Positions 9,132 to 16,850 of a DNA stretch of 64,000 bases are shown piece after piece. Position 1 is the stretch's first letter; each line of letters opens with the position of its first letter. The DNA is taken from the NCBI RefSeq assembly GCF_000020725.1, contig NC_011146.1, positions 1,611,501 through 1,675,500 of the forward strand, written 5' to 3'. Both the position numbers and the translations under genes were made by a program. The notes under the pieces were generated by a model. The model saw only the letters and a program-made list of their open reading frames with translations. It made no database searches and was not told the origin of the DNA. This stretch comes from Citrifermentans bemidjiense Bem (lineage in GTDB: Bacteria > Desulfobacterota > Desulfuromonadia > Geobacterales > Geobacteraceae).

Positions 9132-9164
9132 AAACATCAAGAAGCAAGACCTGACCCCCAGGCT
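9132..9164. repeat. Right terminal inverted repeat of the RAYT element
   Basis: Reverse complement of the left repeat (AAACATCAAGAAGCAAGACC and on to CAGGCT), with one additional C in the C run. It lies about 190 bases before the promoter of the IclR gene. Confidence 0.85.
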
Positions 9165-9354
9165 GTGCTCGATCAAGCTTATTTTCCGCTGGGTGCGCAT
9201 TTGCCTCCAGCTCGCAATGCTCAATGATATCTAGTACATCGCCTTCTCAAACCCGTAATCCTGGGAGGCTGTCGAAGCAGCCTTTGGCACTTCTCCAGCG
9301 GCTACTACATCAGGGGACGAAGAAGGGAGATTCGAGCCTTTAACTTATCTAGAT

Positions 9355-9393
9355 TTGACATGGTGTTTTATTTATGGTAATTGGGTACTCCAA
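9355..9393 (+). promoter_or_regulatory. Promoter with overlapping GTA-N6-TAC palindromic operator (IclR operon)
   Basis: TTGACA at 9355-9360 is followed after 17 bases by TAATTG at 9378. The palindrome TTATGGTA-N6-TACTCCAA at 9372-9393 overlaps the -10 element, its GTA supplying the first TA. The same layout occurs before bamQ, bamA, the thioesterase, the GNAT-rrf2 pair and the histidine kinase, so this operon probably shares their repressor. A transcription start near 9390 rules out translation from the in-frame ATG at 9374. Confidence 0.7.
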
Positions 9394-9451
9394 TACTATT
9401 ATGGGGCGCAGGAAGCTGCCAGCCCGGGAGGAAGCCCAGAGGAAGCGGATC

Positions 9452-10225
9452 ATGAAAACCGGTAAGAAAAACACGAACTACAACCGAAGCGTCTGCCGCG
9501 CGCTGGACGTTCTGGAGCAGTTCCTCCTGGAGGACCACGAGATCGGTCTGACGGAGCTGAGCCGGCGCCTCAAGCTGCCTAAGAACAACATCTTCCGTTT
9601 GCTGGCGACACTGCAGCTGCGCAACTACGTCTCCAAGGACCCGGTGACGGAGCGGTATCAACTGGGGTTCATGACGGTGGAACTGGCCCAGAAGGCCCTC
9701 CAGCAGCGGGGACTGGGAGGAGCACGGACGGTCATGGAGCGGTTGGTGCGCGCGTGCAACGAGACCACCTGCGTCTCGATCATGTCTGACTACAGCGTGA
9801 TAAATCTCGACTCGGTCGAGTGTGACCACAACCTGCGGGTCATGCCCGCCCTTGGCGTGCAGCTTCCCGCCTACTGCACCGCGCCGGGAAAGTCATTAAT
9901 GGCGCATTTTGCCGATGAGGCGATCGCCAAGTACACCTCGAACAACAAGTTCGAAAAGCACACGCCGCACACCATCACCGATGCGGAGAGCTGGAAGGAC
10001 CAACTGCGGGAAATTGCCCGGCAGGGGTACGCAGTGGAGTCGGAGGAATTGAACCTGGGAGTGACCAGCGTCGGCGCCCCCATCCGCGACTACACCTCGC
10101 GCGTCATCGGAGCGGTGAGCATGCTCGGCCCCTCGCAGCGCTTTCATCGCGAGCGGATAGAGCAGGAGCTTGTGCCGCTTTTGAAACGGGGGGCAGCGGA
10201 TATCTCCGCCGCGCTCGGCTATTGA
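9452..10225 (+). CDS. IclR family transcriptional regulator
   Basis: About 257 residues. The N-terminal winged helix is visible in NRSVCRALDVLEQFLLEDHEIGLTELSRRLKLPKNNIFRLLATLQLRNYV; the rest is the IclR effector domain (QLPAYCTAPGKSLMAHF, EELNLGVTSVGAPIRDYTSRVIGAVSMLGP). IclR proteins often sense aromatic acids or their catabolites. ATG at 9452 is chosen because GGAAG precedes it and because upstream in-frame starts lie in or near the promoter. It is followed by MoxR, VWA and radical SAM genes on the same strand, with 71 bases to the next gene. Confidence 0.9.
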   Translation: MKTGKKNTNYNRSVCRALDVLEQFLLEDHEIGLTELSRRLKLPKNNIFRLLATLQLRNYVSKDPVTERYQLGFMTVELAQKALQQRGLGGARTVMERLVRACNETTCVSIMSDYSVINLDSVECDHNLRVMPALGVQLPAYCTAPGKSLMAHFADEAIAKYTSNNKFEKHTPHTITDAESWKDQLREIARQGYAVESEELNLGVTSVGAPIRDYTSRVIGAVSMLGPSQRFHRERIEQELVPLLKRGAADISAALGY

Positions 10226-10240
10226 AGCGATGCGGGGCTA

Positions 10241-10267
10241 GGGCGGATAGGGCGGATAGGGCGGATA
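10241..10267. repeat. Three tandem copies of a 9-base unit (GGGCGGATA)
   Basis: Exactly three copies stand head to tail between the IclR stop and the MoxR start. Such short tandem units can change copy number by slippage. Here they would alter only the intercistronic spacing. Confidence 0.8.
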
Positions 10268-10296
10268 ACGGGAATAAATTACAGGGGATGAGCGAC

Positions 10297-11145
10297 ATGA
10301 AATTCAACGGAACCGAATCCTACATCGCCACGGACGATTTGAAGCTTGCGGTCAACTCGGCCATGGTGCTGGGGCGCCCGCTGCTGGTGAAGGGGGAGCC
10401 GGGTACCGGCAAGACCATGCTGGCGGAGGAGGTGGCGCGGGCTTTAGACAAGCCGCTCTTCCAGTGGCACATCAAGTCGAGCACGAAGGCCCAGCAGGGG
10501 CTCTACGAGTACGACGCGGTCTCGCGCCTGCGCGACTCGCAGCTGGGGGACGCGCGGGTGCACGAGATCGGGAACTACATCGTGAAGGGGAAGCTTTGGG
10601 AGGCATTCGAGTCGGAACGGCAGGCGGTGCTTCTCATCGACGAGGTGGATAAGGCGGATATCGAATTCCCCAACGACCTGTTGCGCGAGCTGGACCGGAT
10701 GGAGTTCTACGTCTACGAGACCAAGGAGCTGGTGCAGGCGAAGCATCGTCCGGCGATCATCATCACCAGCAACAACGAGAAGGAACTCCCTGACGCGTTT
10801 TTGCGCCGCTGCTTTTTCCATTACATCCGCTTCCCGGACCGGGAGACGCTGGAGAGCATCGTTTCGGTGCATTATCCAGGCCTGAACCGGGCTCTGGTGA
10901 AGGAGGCCCTGGAGGTGTTCCTCGGGGTGAGGGAGATGCCGGGGCTGAAGAAGAAGCCCTCGACCTCGGAGCTCCTCGACTGGCTGAAGATACTGGTCGC
11001 GGAAGGTGTTTCGCCGCAGTCGCTGCAGAAAGCGGGAAAGGAAAGGGAGATCCCGCCCTTGCACGGGGCGCTTCTCAAAAACGAGCAGGACCTGCAGCTC
11101 TTCCAGGGGCAGCCCCGGCGCTCGGGTCTCGGCTTCAGGACCTGA
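10297..11145 (+). CDS. MoxR-type AAA+ ATPase
   Basis: About 282 residues. Walker A is GEPGTGKTM, Walker B is AVLLIDEVDKADIEFPN, and sensor 1 is AIIITSNNEKELPDAFLRRC, placing it in the MoxR branch of AAA+ ATPases. These work with a VWA-domain partner to activate or load metal cofactors into enzymes, as CoxD and CoxE do for CO dehydrogenase. The VWA partner follows four bases downstream. ATG at 10297 is preferred (AGGGG nine bases upstream); ATG at 10288 is possible but abuts the ribosome binding site. Given the shared operator, a maturation role for an aromatic-pathway metalloenzyme is a reasonable inference. Confidence 0.88.
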   Translation: MKFNGTESYIATDDLKLAVNSAMVLGRPLLVKGEPGTGKTMLAEEVARALDKPLFQWHIKSSTKAQQGLYEYDAVSRLRDSQLGDARVHEIGNYIVKGKLWEAFESERQAVLLIDEVDKADIEFPNDLLRELDRMEFYVYETKELVQAKHRPAIIITSNNEKELPDAFLRRCFFHYIRFPDRETLESIVSVHYPGLNRALVKEALEVFLGVREMPGLKKKPSTSELLDWLKILVAEGVSPQSLQKAGKEREIPPLHGALLKNEQDLQLFQGQPRRSGLGFRT

Positions 11146-11149
11146 GGCG

Positions 11150-12328
11150 ATGCTGATCGACTTCTTCCTGGGGCTCAAGCGCGCCGGCGTGCCGGTGACG
11201 CTGAACGAGTTCCTGACCCTCCTGGAGGCGCTCAAAAAGCGGCTCGCCTTCGGCAGCGCGGAGGAGTTCTACTATCTGGCGCGCCTGATCCTGGTGAAGA
11301 GCGAGGCCCACTACGACAAGTTCGACCGGGTCTTCATGGAGTTCTTCGCGGGGGCGACGCTCGGCGGTGACGAACTATTCGCGGAGATCCCCGAGGAGTG
11401 GCTCAGAAAGATCAAGGAGAAGTTTCTCTCCGAGGAGGAAAAGCGGCAGATCCAGGCGTTGGGGGGGCTGGACAAGCTCCTGGAGACCTTGAGGCAAAGG
11501 CTTGCCGAGCAGAAGGAGCGGCACCAGGGGGGGAGCAAGTGGGTCGGCACCGGCGGCACCTCTCCCTTCGGCGCCTACGGCTACAACCCGGAGGGGATAC
11601 GGATCGGCCAGGCGGAGTCGCGGCACCGTCGGGCGGTCAAGGTGTGGGACAAGCGGGAGTTTAGAAACCTCGACGGGGGGGTGGAGCTTGGGACCCGCAA
11701 CATGAAGATGGCTCTGCGCCGGGTGCGCGATTTCGCCCGCGAAGGGGCCAGGGAGGAGCTGGATCTCCCGGGGACCATCCGCGCCACCGCCAACAACGCC
11801 GGCTATCTCGACCTGCGCATGGTCCCAGAACGGCACAACAAGGTGAAGGTGCTATTGCTTTTGGACGTGGGAGGCTCGATGGACCCCCACGTGGAGCTGT
11901 GCGAGCAGCTCTTCTGTGCGACCCGCAGCGAGTTCAAGCACCTGGAGCATTACTATTTCCACAACTGCGTCTACGAGAAGGTGTGGCGCGACAACCTGCG
12001 CCGCCGTCAGCACCACCTCCCCACCTTCGACCTGATCCACCAGTTCGGCCCGGACTGGAAGCTGATTTTCGTAGGCGACGCGACCATGGGCCCTTACGAG
12101 ATCGAGTGGCCCGGCGGGAGCGTGGAGCACGACAACGACGAGCCGGGTTCTACCTGGCTTACAAGGCTTTTGACCCAGTACCCGCGCGCCGTCTGGCTGA
12201 ACCCGGCGCCGCAGCAGGAGTGGGAATCGACCCGGTCGGTGCGCCTCATCCGGCAGCTGATGGGAGAGCGCATGTTTCCCCTGACCCTAGACGGGGTAGG
12301 GGAGGCGGTCGAGTTGTTGAACAGGTAA
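11150..12328 (+). CDS. VWA domain (CoxE-like) protein, MoxR partner
   Basis: 392 residues. The N-terminal half is helical and charged (LIDFFLGLKRAGVPVTLNEFLTLLEALKK), as in CoxE-like proteins. A von Willebrand A domain occupies the C-terminal half, with the MIDAS motif as LLLLDVGGSMD, that is D-x-G-x-S, followed by KLIFVGDATMGPYEI. It should form a complex with the MoxR ATPase just upstream. ATG at 11150 directly follows the MoxR stop and TGAGG precedes it. The client enzyme cannot be identified from sequence alone. Confidence 0.87.
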   Translation: MLIDFFLGLKRAGVPVTLNEFLTLLEALKKRLAFGSAEEFYYLARLILVKSEAHYDKFDRVFMEFFAGATLGGDELFAEIPEEWLRKIKEKFLSEEEKRQIQALGGLDKLLETLRQRLAEQKERHQGGSKWVGTGGTSPFGAYGYNPEGIRIGQAESRHRRAVKVWDKREFRNLDGGVELGTRNMKMALRRVRDFAREGAREELDLPGTIRATANNAGYLDLRMVPERHNKVKVLLLLDVGGSMDPHVELCEQLFCATRSEFKHLEHYYFHNCVYEKVWRDNLRRRQHHLPTFDLIHQFGPDWKLIFVGDATMGPYEIEWPGGSVEHDNDEPGSTWLTRLLTQYPRAVWLNPAPQQEWESTRSVRLIRQLMGERMFPLTLDGVGEAVELLNR

Positions 12329-12350
12329 ACGCCACCTTAAGGAGTTTCCC

Positions 12351-13484
12351 ATGCCGCCATACGCCGGATTTGAACAGGGCCCGATCCGCCCACCCAGCGA
12401 AGCAGACAGCCTCCTGATCCGGGTGAACCGGAACTGCCCCTGGAACCGCTGCACCTTCTGCTCCATCTACAAGAAACAGAAATTCTCCATCCGTCCGGTT
12501 GAGGACGTCATCCGCGACATCGACACCATTTACCATTTGATCACAAACATTGCTCAAGGCGTGCCGCCGCAGAACCTGCGGGGAGACCATCAGGGGGTGC
12601 TGGCGGCTTGGAGCTGGTACTGCTCCGGGATGCAATCGGTCTTCCTGCAGGATGCCGACTGCTTCACCTACCGTCCCGAAAACCTGGCGCGGATTCTCAA
12701 CCACCTTAAGGAGAGGTTCCCCGGGGTGAAGAGGATCACCTGCTATGCCCGCTCCGAGAGCCTCGCCCGTACCCCGGACGCAGCCCTGAGGGAGTTGGCC
12801 GCGGCGGGGCTGAACCGGATCCACGTGGGGATGGAGACCGGTTCGGAAGCGCTGCTAAGGCTTGTGCGCAAGGGGGTGGACAAGGAGGGGCAGGTTCAAG
12901 CCGGGCTCAAGGTGAAGGGGGCGGGGATCGAGCTCTCCGAATATTTCCTCGCGGGGCTGGGCGGCACTGAGCTTTCCCGGGAGCACGCCGAGGAGAGCGC
13001 AGACGTCATCAACCGGATCAATCCCGACTTCATCCGCTTCAGGAACCTGCACATCCGGGAAGGGATCGACCTCTTCCCGGGAAGCCCGGACAAGAGCTTC
13101 CGCTTCGCGTCGGACGCGGTTTTGGCCCGGGAGATCGGCACCTTCCTGGAAAACCTCGACGGTATCGCCAGCGCGGTGAGAAGCGACCATGCCTTCAACC
13201 TGTTTCAGGAGATAAACGGCGCTTTGCCCTCAGGCAAGGAGCGCCTGGTCGCGGTCCCAAGGAGGTTTCTGGAGCTGGAGCCGGAAGAGCGGATGCTGTT
13301 CCAGGTGGGGAAGAGGACGGGGCATCTGCAGCGTCTGGACGATCTGAAGCGCCCGGAGCAGGTCGAGCCGGTGCGTAAGATCTGCAGGCAATCGGGAATC
13401 ACGGCCGCCAACGTCGATGAGCGGATGCACGAGTTGATGCACGAGTTGATGCAGGACAGGCTGCGAAGGGGCATCTACGGGTAG
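12351..13484 (+). CDS. Radical SAM protein
   Basis: 377 residues. The cluster motif is NCPWNRCTFCSIYKKQKF, a CX4CX2C arrangement seen in an uncharacterised radical SAM group, followed by a TIM-barrel-like region (VFLQDADCFTYRPENLARIL, RITCYARSES, LNRIHVGMETGSEALLRLVRKG, YFLAGLGG). No SPASM or B12 domain is evident. The C-terminus has a short repeated HELMHELM. The product is unknown; position after MoxR and VWA suggests cofactor or enzyme maturation. Its start lies 22 bases after the VWA stop with an AAGGAG before it. Confidence 0.85.
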   Translation: MPPYAGFEQGPIRPPSEADSLLIRVNRNCPWNRCTFCSIYKKQKFSIRPVEDVIRDIDTIYHLITNIAQGVPPQNLRGDHQGVLAAWSWYCSGMQSVFLQDADCFTYRPENLARILNHLKERFPGVKRITCYARSESLARTPDAALRELAAAGLNRIHVGMETGSEALLRLVRKGVDKEGQVQAGLKVKGAGIELSEYFLAGLGGTELSREHAEESADVINRINPDFIRFRNLHIREGIDLFPGSPDKSFRFASDAVLAREIGTFLENLDGIASAVRSDHAFNLFQEINGALPSGKERLVAVPRRFLELEPEERMLFQVGKRTGHLQRLDDLKRPEQVEPVRKICRQSGITAANVDERMHELMHELMQDRLRRGIYG

Positions 13485-13617
13485 CTTGGGCGAAGTTCGT
13501 TGCGATGCGCTTGCCGCTCCGGATTCCCTTAATGTTCCTGTCGTTCGTTGATGCATATTTTAAAACGATGTGCTATTATCCTGTACACATTTTTATTTTA
13601 ATGAATACGGTGACGCC

Positions 13618-15612
13618 ATGGCCTTGTCGAGCGATCCTGCTGCGGAGTTTTTCCTAGGTAAATTCAGCAATTTGGAACAGCTGTTCGGTCAGGCCCAGTT
13701 CGGTGTCTCCATCATAGACTGCGACCTGCGCTACATCTACGTCAACGACCGGATGGCGTCGATCAACGGCGTGCCCCCAAAAGAGCATCTGGGGAAGACC
13801 GTAAGGGAGGTCGACCGCTTCGTCGCTCTGGTGGTGGAGCCGTTGCTGAACCGGACCATCCATGAGGATCATTCCTTCGTGGACCTTGAGATACGGCTGT
13901 CGAAACCGGGCGACCCTCAGGAGAAATCCTGGTTGATCTGCTCTTATCCCCTCAAGGAAAGCGACGGTTCCGTGACCCGCTGCGGCCTGGTGGTTCAGGA
14001 TATAACCGAGCAGAAGCTAAGGCAGAGCCTGCAGACAGAGCGGCTGCAGGTTGAGGCCTTCCTCTCAAACCTCTCTTCCGCCTTCATCAACGTGCCGGTG
14101 AGCGAGGTGGATCGAAAGATAGAAAAGGCATTGCAAAAGGTCGTCAACTTCCTCGGTTTCGAAAGAAGCAGCATCTGGCACTTCACCCCTGATCGCAGTA
14201 GTTTGCGCATCACTCATTCCTACGCGCTCCCCGGCGTCAAGCCACCCCCCACAGAATTGATGAACCTGATCCCGATATGGATCGAGATGATCCAGCTTGG
14301 GGAGAGCTTCCGCGTCTCCGACGTTGAGGAGCTGTCGGACAAGTTTTGGAGGGAAAAACAATACTGCAAGGACCAGGGCGGCATCAAGTCCATCATGTTC
14401 ATTCCCGCCAGTGTCGGCGGCACCATAGTCGGCGCCATCACCTTCGTTTCCTACAGCGTCAAGAAAGAGTGGCCCGACGAGCTGACTCAGAGGCTCCGCC
14501 TTTTATGGGAAGTTTTCGCCAACGCCCTCGAGCGTAAGAGGGCCGATCAGAAAATCCAGAACGCCCTGGCGGAAATACGACAGCTGAAAGACCGCCTGGA
14601 GGCGGAAAACGTCTATCTGCGCGACCAGATCGACGTGGAATATAAGCACGAGGAGATCATCGGCAAATCGGAGGCGATAAGAAACGTGCTGCAGCAGATA
14701 CAGCAGGTGGCGCCAACCGATTCCACTGTGCTCATCCTGGGCGAAACCGGCACCGGCAAGGAACTGATAGCGAGGGCGATCCACAACGCCGGCCAGCGCA
14801 AGGCACGCGCCATGATCAAGGTGAACTGCGCCGCATTGCCGGCAGCCCTCATCGAGGCGGAGCTGTTCGGTCACGAAAAAGGGGCCTATACCGGAGCCGT
14901 ATCCTCCCAGATCGGGCGCTTCGAGGCGGCTAACGGATCGACCATCTTCCTGGACGAGATAGGGGAGCTCCCCCTGGAGCTGCAGTCGAAGCTGCTGCGG
15001 GTCATCCAGGAAGGGCAATTCGAGCGCCTGGGAAATTCGAAGCCGGTCAAGGCGGATGTGAGGGTGATCGCCGCGACCAACGTGAGCCTGAAGCAGGCAG
15101 TGAAGGAAGGAAAATTCCGGGAGGACCTATATTACAGGCTCAACGTCTTCCCTATTTTCGTCCCCCCGCTGCGCGACCGGCAGGAGGACATACCGCTGTT
15201 GGTATGGGCGATGGTGGAGGAGTTCTCCAAGGTTTTCGGCAAGACCATCGAGCGCATTCCCAGGAAAAACATGGAGATCATGGAGCGCTACTTGTGGCCG
15301 GGAAACATAAGGGAGCTGAGAAACCTGGTGGAACGGGCCATGATCCTCAGTAACGGCGGCACCCTGGTGGTGGACATTCTGGATGGATCCGCCGCGGCCG
15401 CAAACGAGCCGATGACGATGGAGGCCGCGGAAAGAAAGCATATAGGCTTCATACTGGAAAAGACGGGGTGGCGCATCCGCGGCAAGGGTGGCGCGGCCGA
15501 AATTCTCGACATGAAACCCACCACGCTGCATTCCCGGATCAAGAAACTCGGCGTCAAAAGGAAGAACGGAACGCTCGAACCGCCCCCCGCTGCAGAGAAA
15601 CCAACTTCCTGA
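13618..15612 (+). CDS. Sigma-54-dependent activator with PAS and GAF sensor domains
   Basis: About 664 residues. Order: PAS domain (residues about 20-135; FGVSIIDCDLRYIYVNDRMASINGV), GAF domain (about 145-315), coiled-coil linker, AAA+ domain (about 345-590) with Walker A GETGTGKE, the sigma-54 contact loop GAYTGA, Walker B TIFLDEIGELPL and the R-finger region, and a C-terminal Fis-type HTH (GGAAEILDMKPTTLHSRIKKLG). It lacks a receiver domain, so it probably senses a small molecule. ATG at 13618 is preferred over an upstream GTG at 13570. It lies directly before the dehydratase/IorAB operon and is the obvious candidate to regulate it. Confidence 0.92.
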   Translation: MALSSDPAAEFFLGKFSNLEQLFGQAQFGVSIIDCDLRYIYVNDRMASINGVPPKEHLGKTVREVDRFVALVVEPLLNRTIHEDHSFVDLEIRLSKPGDPQEKSWLICSYPLKESDGSVTRCGLVVQDITEQKLRQSLQTERLQVEAFLSNLSSAFINVPVSEVDRKIEKALQKVVNFLGFERSSIWHFTPDRSSLRITHSYALPGVKPPPTELMNLIPIWIEMIQLGESFRVSDVEELSDKFWREKQYCKDQGGIKSIMFIPASVGGTIVGAITFVSYSVKKEWPDELTQRLRLLWEVFANALERKRADQKIQNALAEIRQLKDRLEAENVYLRDQIDVEYKHEEIIGKSEAIRNVLQQIQQVAPTDSTVLILGETGTGKELIARAIHNAGQRKARAMIKVNCAALPAALIEAELFGHEKGAYTGAVSSQIGRFEAANGSTIFLDEIGELPLELQSKLLRVIQEGQFERLGNSKPVKADVRVIAATNVSLKQAVKEGKFREDLYYRLNVFPIFVPPLRDRQEDIPLLVWAMVEEFSKVFGKTIERIPRKNMEIMERYLWPGNIRELRNLVERAMILSNGGTLVVDILDGSAAAANEPMTMEAAERKHIGFILEKTGWRIRGKGGAAEILDMKPTTLHSRIKKLGVKRKNGTLEPPPAAEKPTS

Positions 15613-15644
15613 TCCCTGTCTCACCCACCTGGTCCGCAGCGTAA

Positions 15645-15694
15645 AGGTGGCACCTGCCCCCACCCCCTGACCCCCTCCCGCAAGGGGAGGGGGG
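15645..15694. repeat. REP-like palindrome, CCCCCTCCC type, long version
   Basis: The core CCCCCTCCC-gcaag-GGGAGGGGG lies at 15671-15693, preceded by a conserved lead-in GGTGGCACCTGCCCCCACC. The lead-in and core recur at 21494-21543 and 41727-41769. It lies just after the regulator gene and may also act as a terminator-like hairpin. Confidence 0.8.
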
Positions 15695-15713
15695 AATAAG
15701 CTCCTTCACCCCC

Positions 15714-15859
15714 GACGAAATATCGCCTCCTGTACGAAATATCGTCTCTCCCCTCTTGGCTGCATCAGACCCCGGTAATCCTCCCCTTTTCACGCCGCTT
15801 CTCCCTCCCTCTGGGGTACTGCGAAGCCCTTCATCTAAATCTCCCGACGAAATATCGCC
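15714..15859. promoter_or_regulatory. Three copies of ACGAAATATCG, possible activator binding sites
   Basis: GACGAAATATCGCC occurs at 15714-15727 and 15846-15859, and TACGAAATATCGTC at 15733-15746. The arms ACGA and TCGT form a short dyad around AATA. They lie about 170-320 bases before the operon start, a usual distance for enhancer sites, and directly after a sigma-54 activator gene. They could equally be part of a repeat family. Confidence 0.35.
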
Positions 15860-16031
15860 GCTGTCCACAAAAGGAATATAACGCTGTCGGCTGCGTGATA
15901 CTTAAAATTATAACTGTTATTTTAATGGTTTATTTGATTTAACTTTGATGAATTATTAGTTGGCATGCTTGCTGTATAACACTAGTTTACTAATTCGGCG
16001 GTTTCGGGGCCGGTAAAAGGAGCCGGGTGAT

Positions 16032-16850
16032 ATGAGCAAGCCTGTTTTTGTCGGACTCGACATAGGTGCGTCAAGGACGAAGGTCGCCGTCATGGATGTA
16101 GACGGCGCCCTGATCGGGTACGCGGTGAAGAAATCGGGCACCGATTTCGGCCGGACCGCCTCGGCGTGCCTAGATATCTCGCTGAAGATGGCGGGGGCCA
16201 CGCGGTCCCACGTGGAGAGGGCGGTGGCGACGGGGTACGGCAGGGCCAACGTACCCTTCGTCACCAAGACCAGCAAGGCGGAGATAGGGTGCCTGGCGAG
16301 AGGATGCAGCCATTACTTTCCCGGGGCGCTTTCCATCATCGACATCGGCGGGCAGGACAACAAGATCGTCAAGCTGGATGCTGCCGGCAGGCGGAGCAGC
16401 TTCAAGATGAACCGCAAGTGCGCGGCCGGCACCGGCGCCTTCCTGGAGGAAATGGCCGGGCGCCTCGACATCCCCCTGGAGGAGATGAACGACCTGGCCC
16501 GGCAGTCGGAGGAGATGGTCAAACTGGGAAGCTACTGCACGGTCTTCTCCGGCACCGAGGTCCTGGAAAGCATCCGGCACGGCAAAAAGGTGAGCGACAT
16601 CGTCAAGGGGATCTTCTACTCGGTCATCAAAAGGGTCCTGGAGATGGATTCGCTCACCGACCGGGTGGTTATGACGGGTGGGGTGGTGGCGCACAACCCG
16701 TACCTGGTCCGCATGACGGAGGAGCTGATCGGGCGCGAGGTGCTCCTCCCCAAACTCCCGCAACTGGCAGGGGCCGTCGGCGCCGCCCTCTACGCCAGGG
16801 CGGGAGAAGCCGCCGCCGTACCGCAACCGCTGCTAAGGAGAGTGAAATGA
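16032..16850 (+). CDS. 2-hydroxyacyl-CoA dehydratase / benzoyl-CoA reductase-type activator ATPase
   Basis: 272 residues of the BadF/BadG/BcrA/HgdC family. ATP-binding motifs are VGLDIGASRTKVAVMD and IIDIGGQDNKIVKLD; MNRKCAAGTGAFLEEMAGRL carries the cysteine that with a second one (LARGCSHYF or SYCTVF) ligates the [4Fe-4S] cluster bridging a homodimer. The protein drives one electron at very low potential into its partner at the cost of ATP. Its stop overlaps the start of the dehydratase-like subunit (ATGA), so the two are a functional pair. Confidence 0.92.
   Translation: MSKPVFVGLDIGASRTKVAVMDVDGALIGYAVKKSGTDFGRTASACLDISLKMAGATRSHVERAVATGYGRANVPFVTKTSKAEIGCLARGCSHYFPGALSIIDIGGQDNKIVKLDAAGRRSSFKMNRKCAAGTGAFLEEMAGRLDIPLEEMNDLARQSEEMVKLGSYCTVFSGTEVLESIRHGKKVSDIVKGIFYSVIKRVLEMDSLTDRVVMTGGVVAHNPYLVRMTEELIGREVLLPKLPQLAGAVGAALYARAGEAAAVPQPLLRRVK

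Larger units (their letters stand above)
8201..9164 (-). mobile_element. RAYT/IS200-like element with long terminal inverted repeats
   Basis: A single transposase gene is bounded by inverted repeats at 8201-8232 and 9132-9164 that match over about 32 bases with one single-base length difference. The last codons of the transposase lie inside the left repeat. No target-site duplication is visible, as expected for HUH (Y1) transposases. The core of the repeat, GGGTCAGGTCTTGCTTCTTG, looks like the REP-type sequence recognised by RAYT proteins. Confidence 0.8.
15613..16031. other. Intergenic regulatory region before the dehydratase operon
   Basis: This 419-base gap holds a REP-like palindrome (15645-15694), three copies of ACGAAATATCG (15714-15859) and an AT-rich tract from 15890 to 16000 that should contain the operon promoter. 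TTGGCATGCTTGC at 15960 looks like a sigma-54 element, but its GG and GC are 7 rather than 10 bases apart. AAAAGGAG precedes the ATG at 16032. No gene is supported here. Confidence 0.6.

Noticed and set aside
9374..9451. Longer N-terminus for the IclR protein starting at 9374
   Set aside because: The start would lie inside the -10 and operator, upstream of the predicted transcription start, and the added residues are not family-like.
13405..13460. Short tandem repeat at the end of the radical SAM gene (HELMHELM)
   Set aside because: Only two copies of a 12-base unit in a coding region; no sign of a wider array.
15960..15975. TTGGCATGCTTGC as a sigma-54 promoter for the dehydratase operon
   Set aside because: GG and GC are separated by 7 bases; functional -24/-12 elements need 10, and no alternative pairing in the stretch restores the spacing.
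15968..15989. Copy of the GTA-N6-TAC operator before the dehydratase operon
   Set aside because: TTGCTGTA-N6-TAGTTTAC agrees at only about half the arm positions and has no TTGAC element at 17-18 bases.
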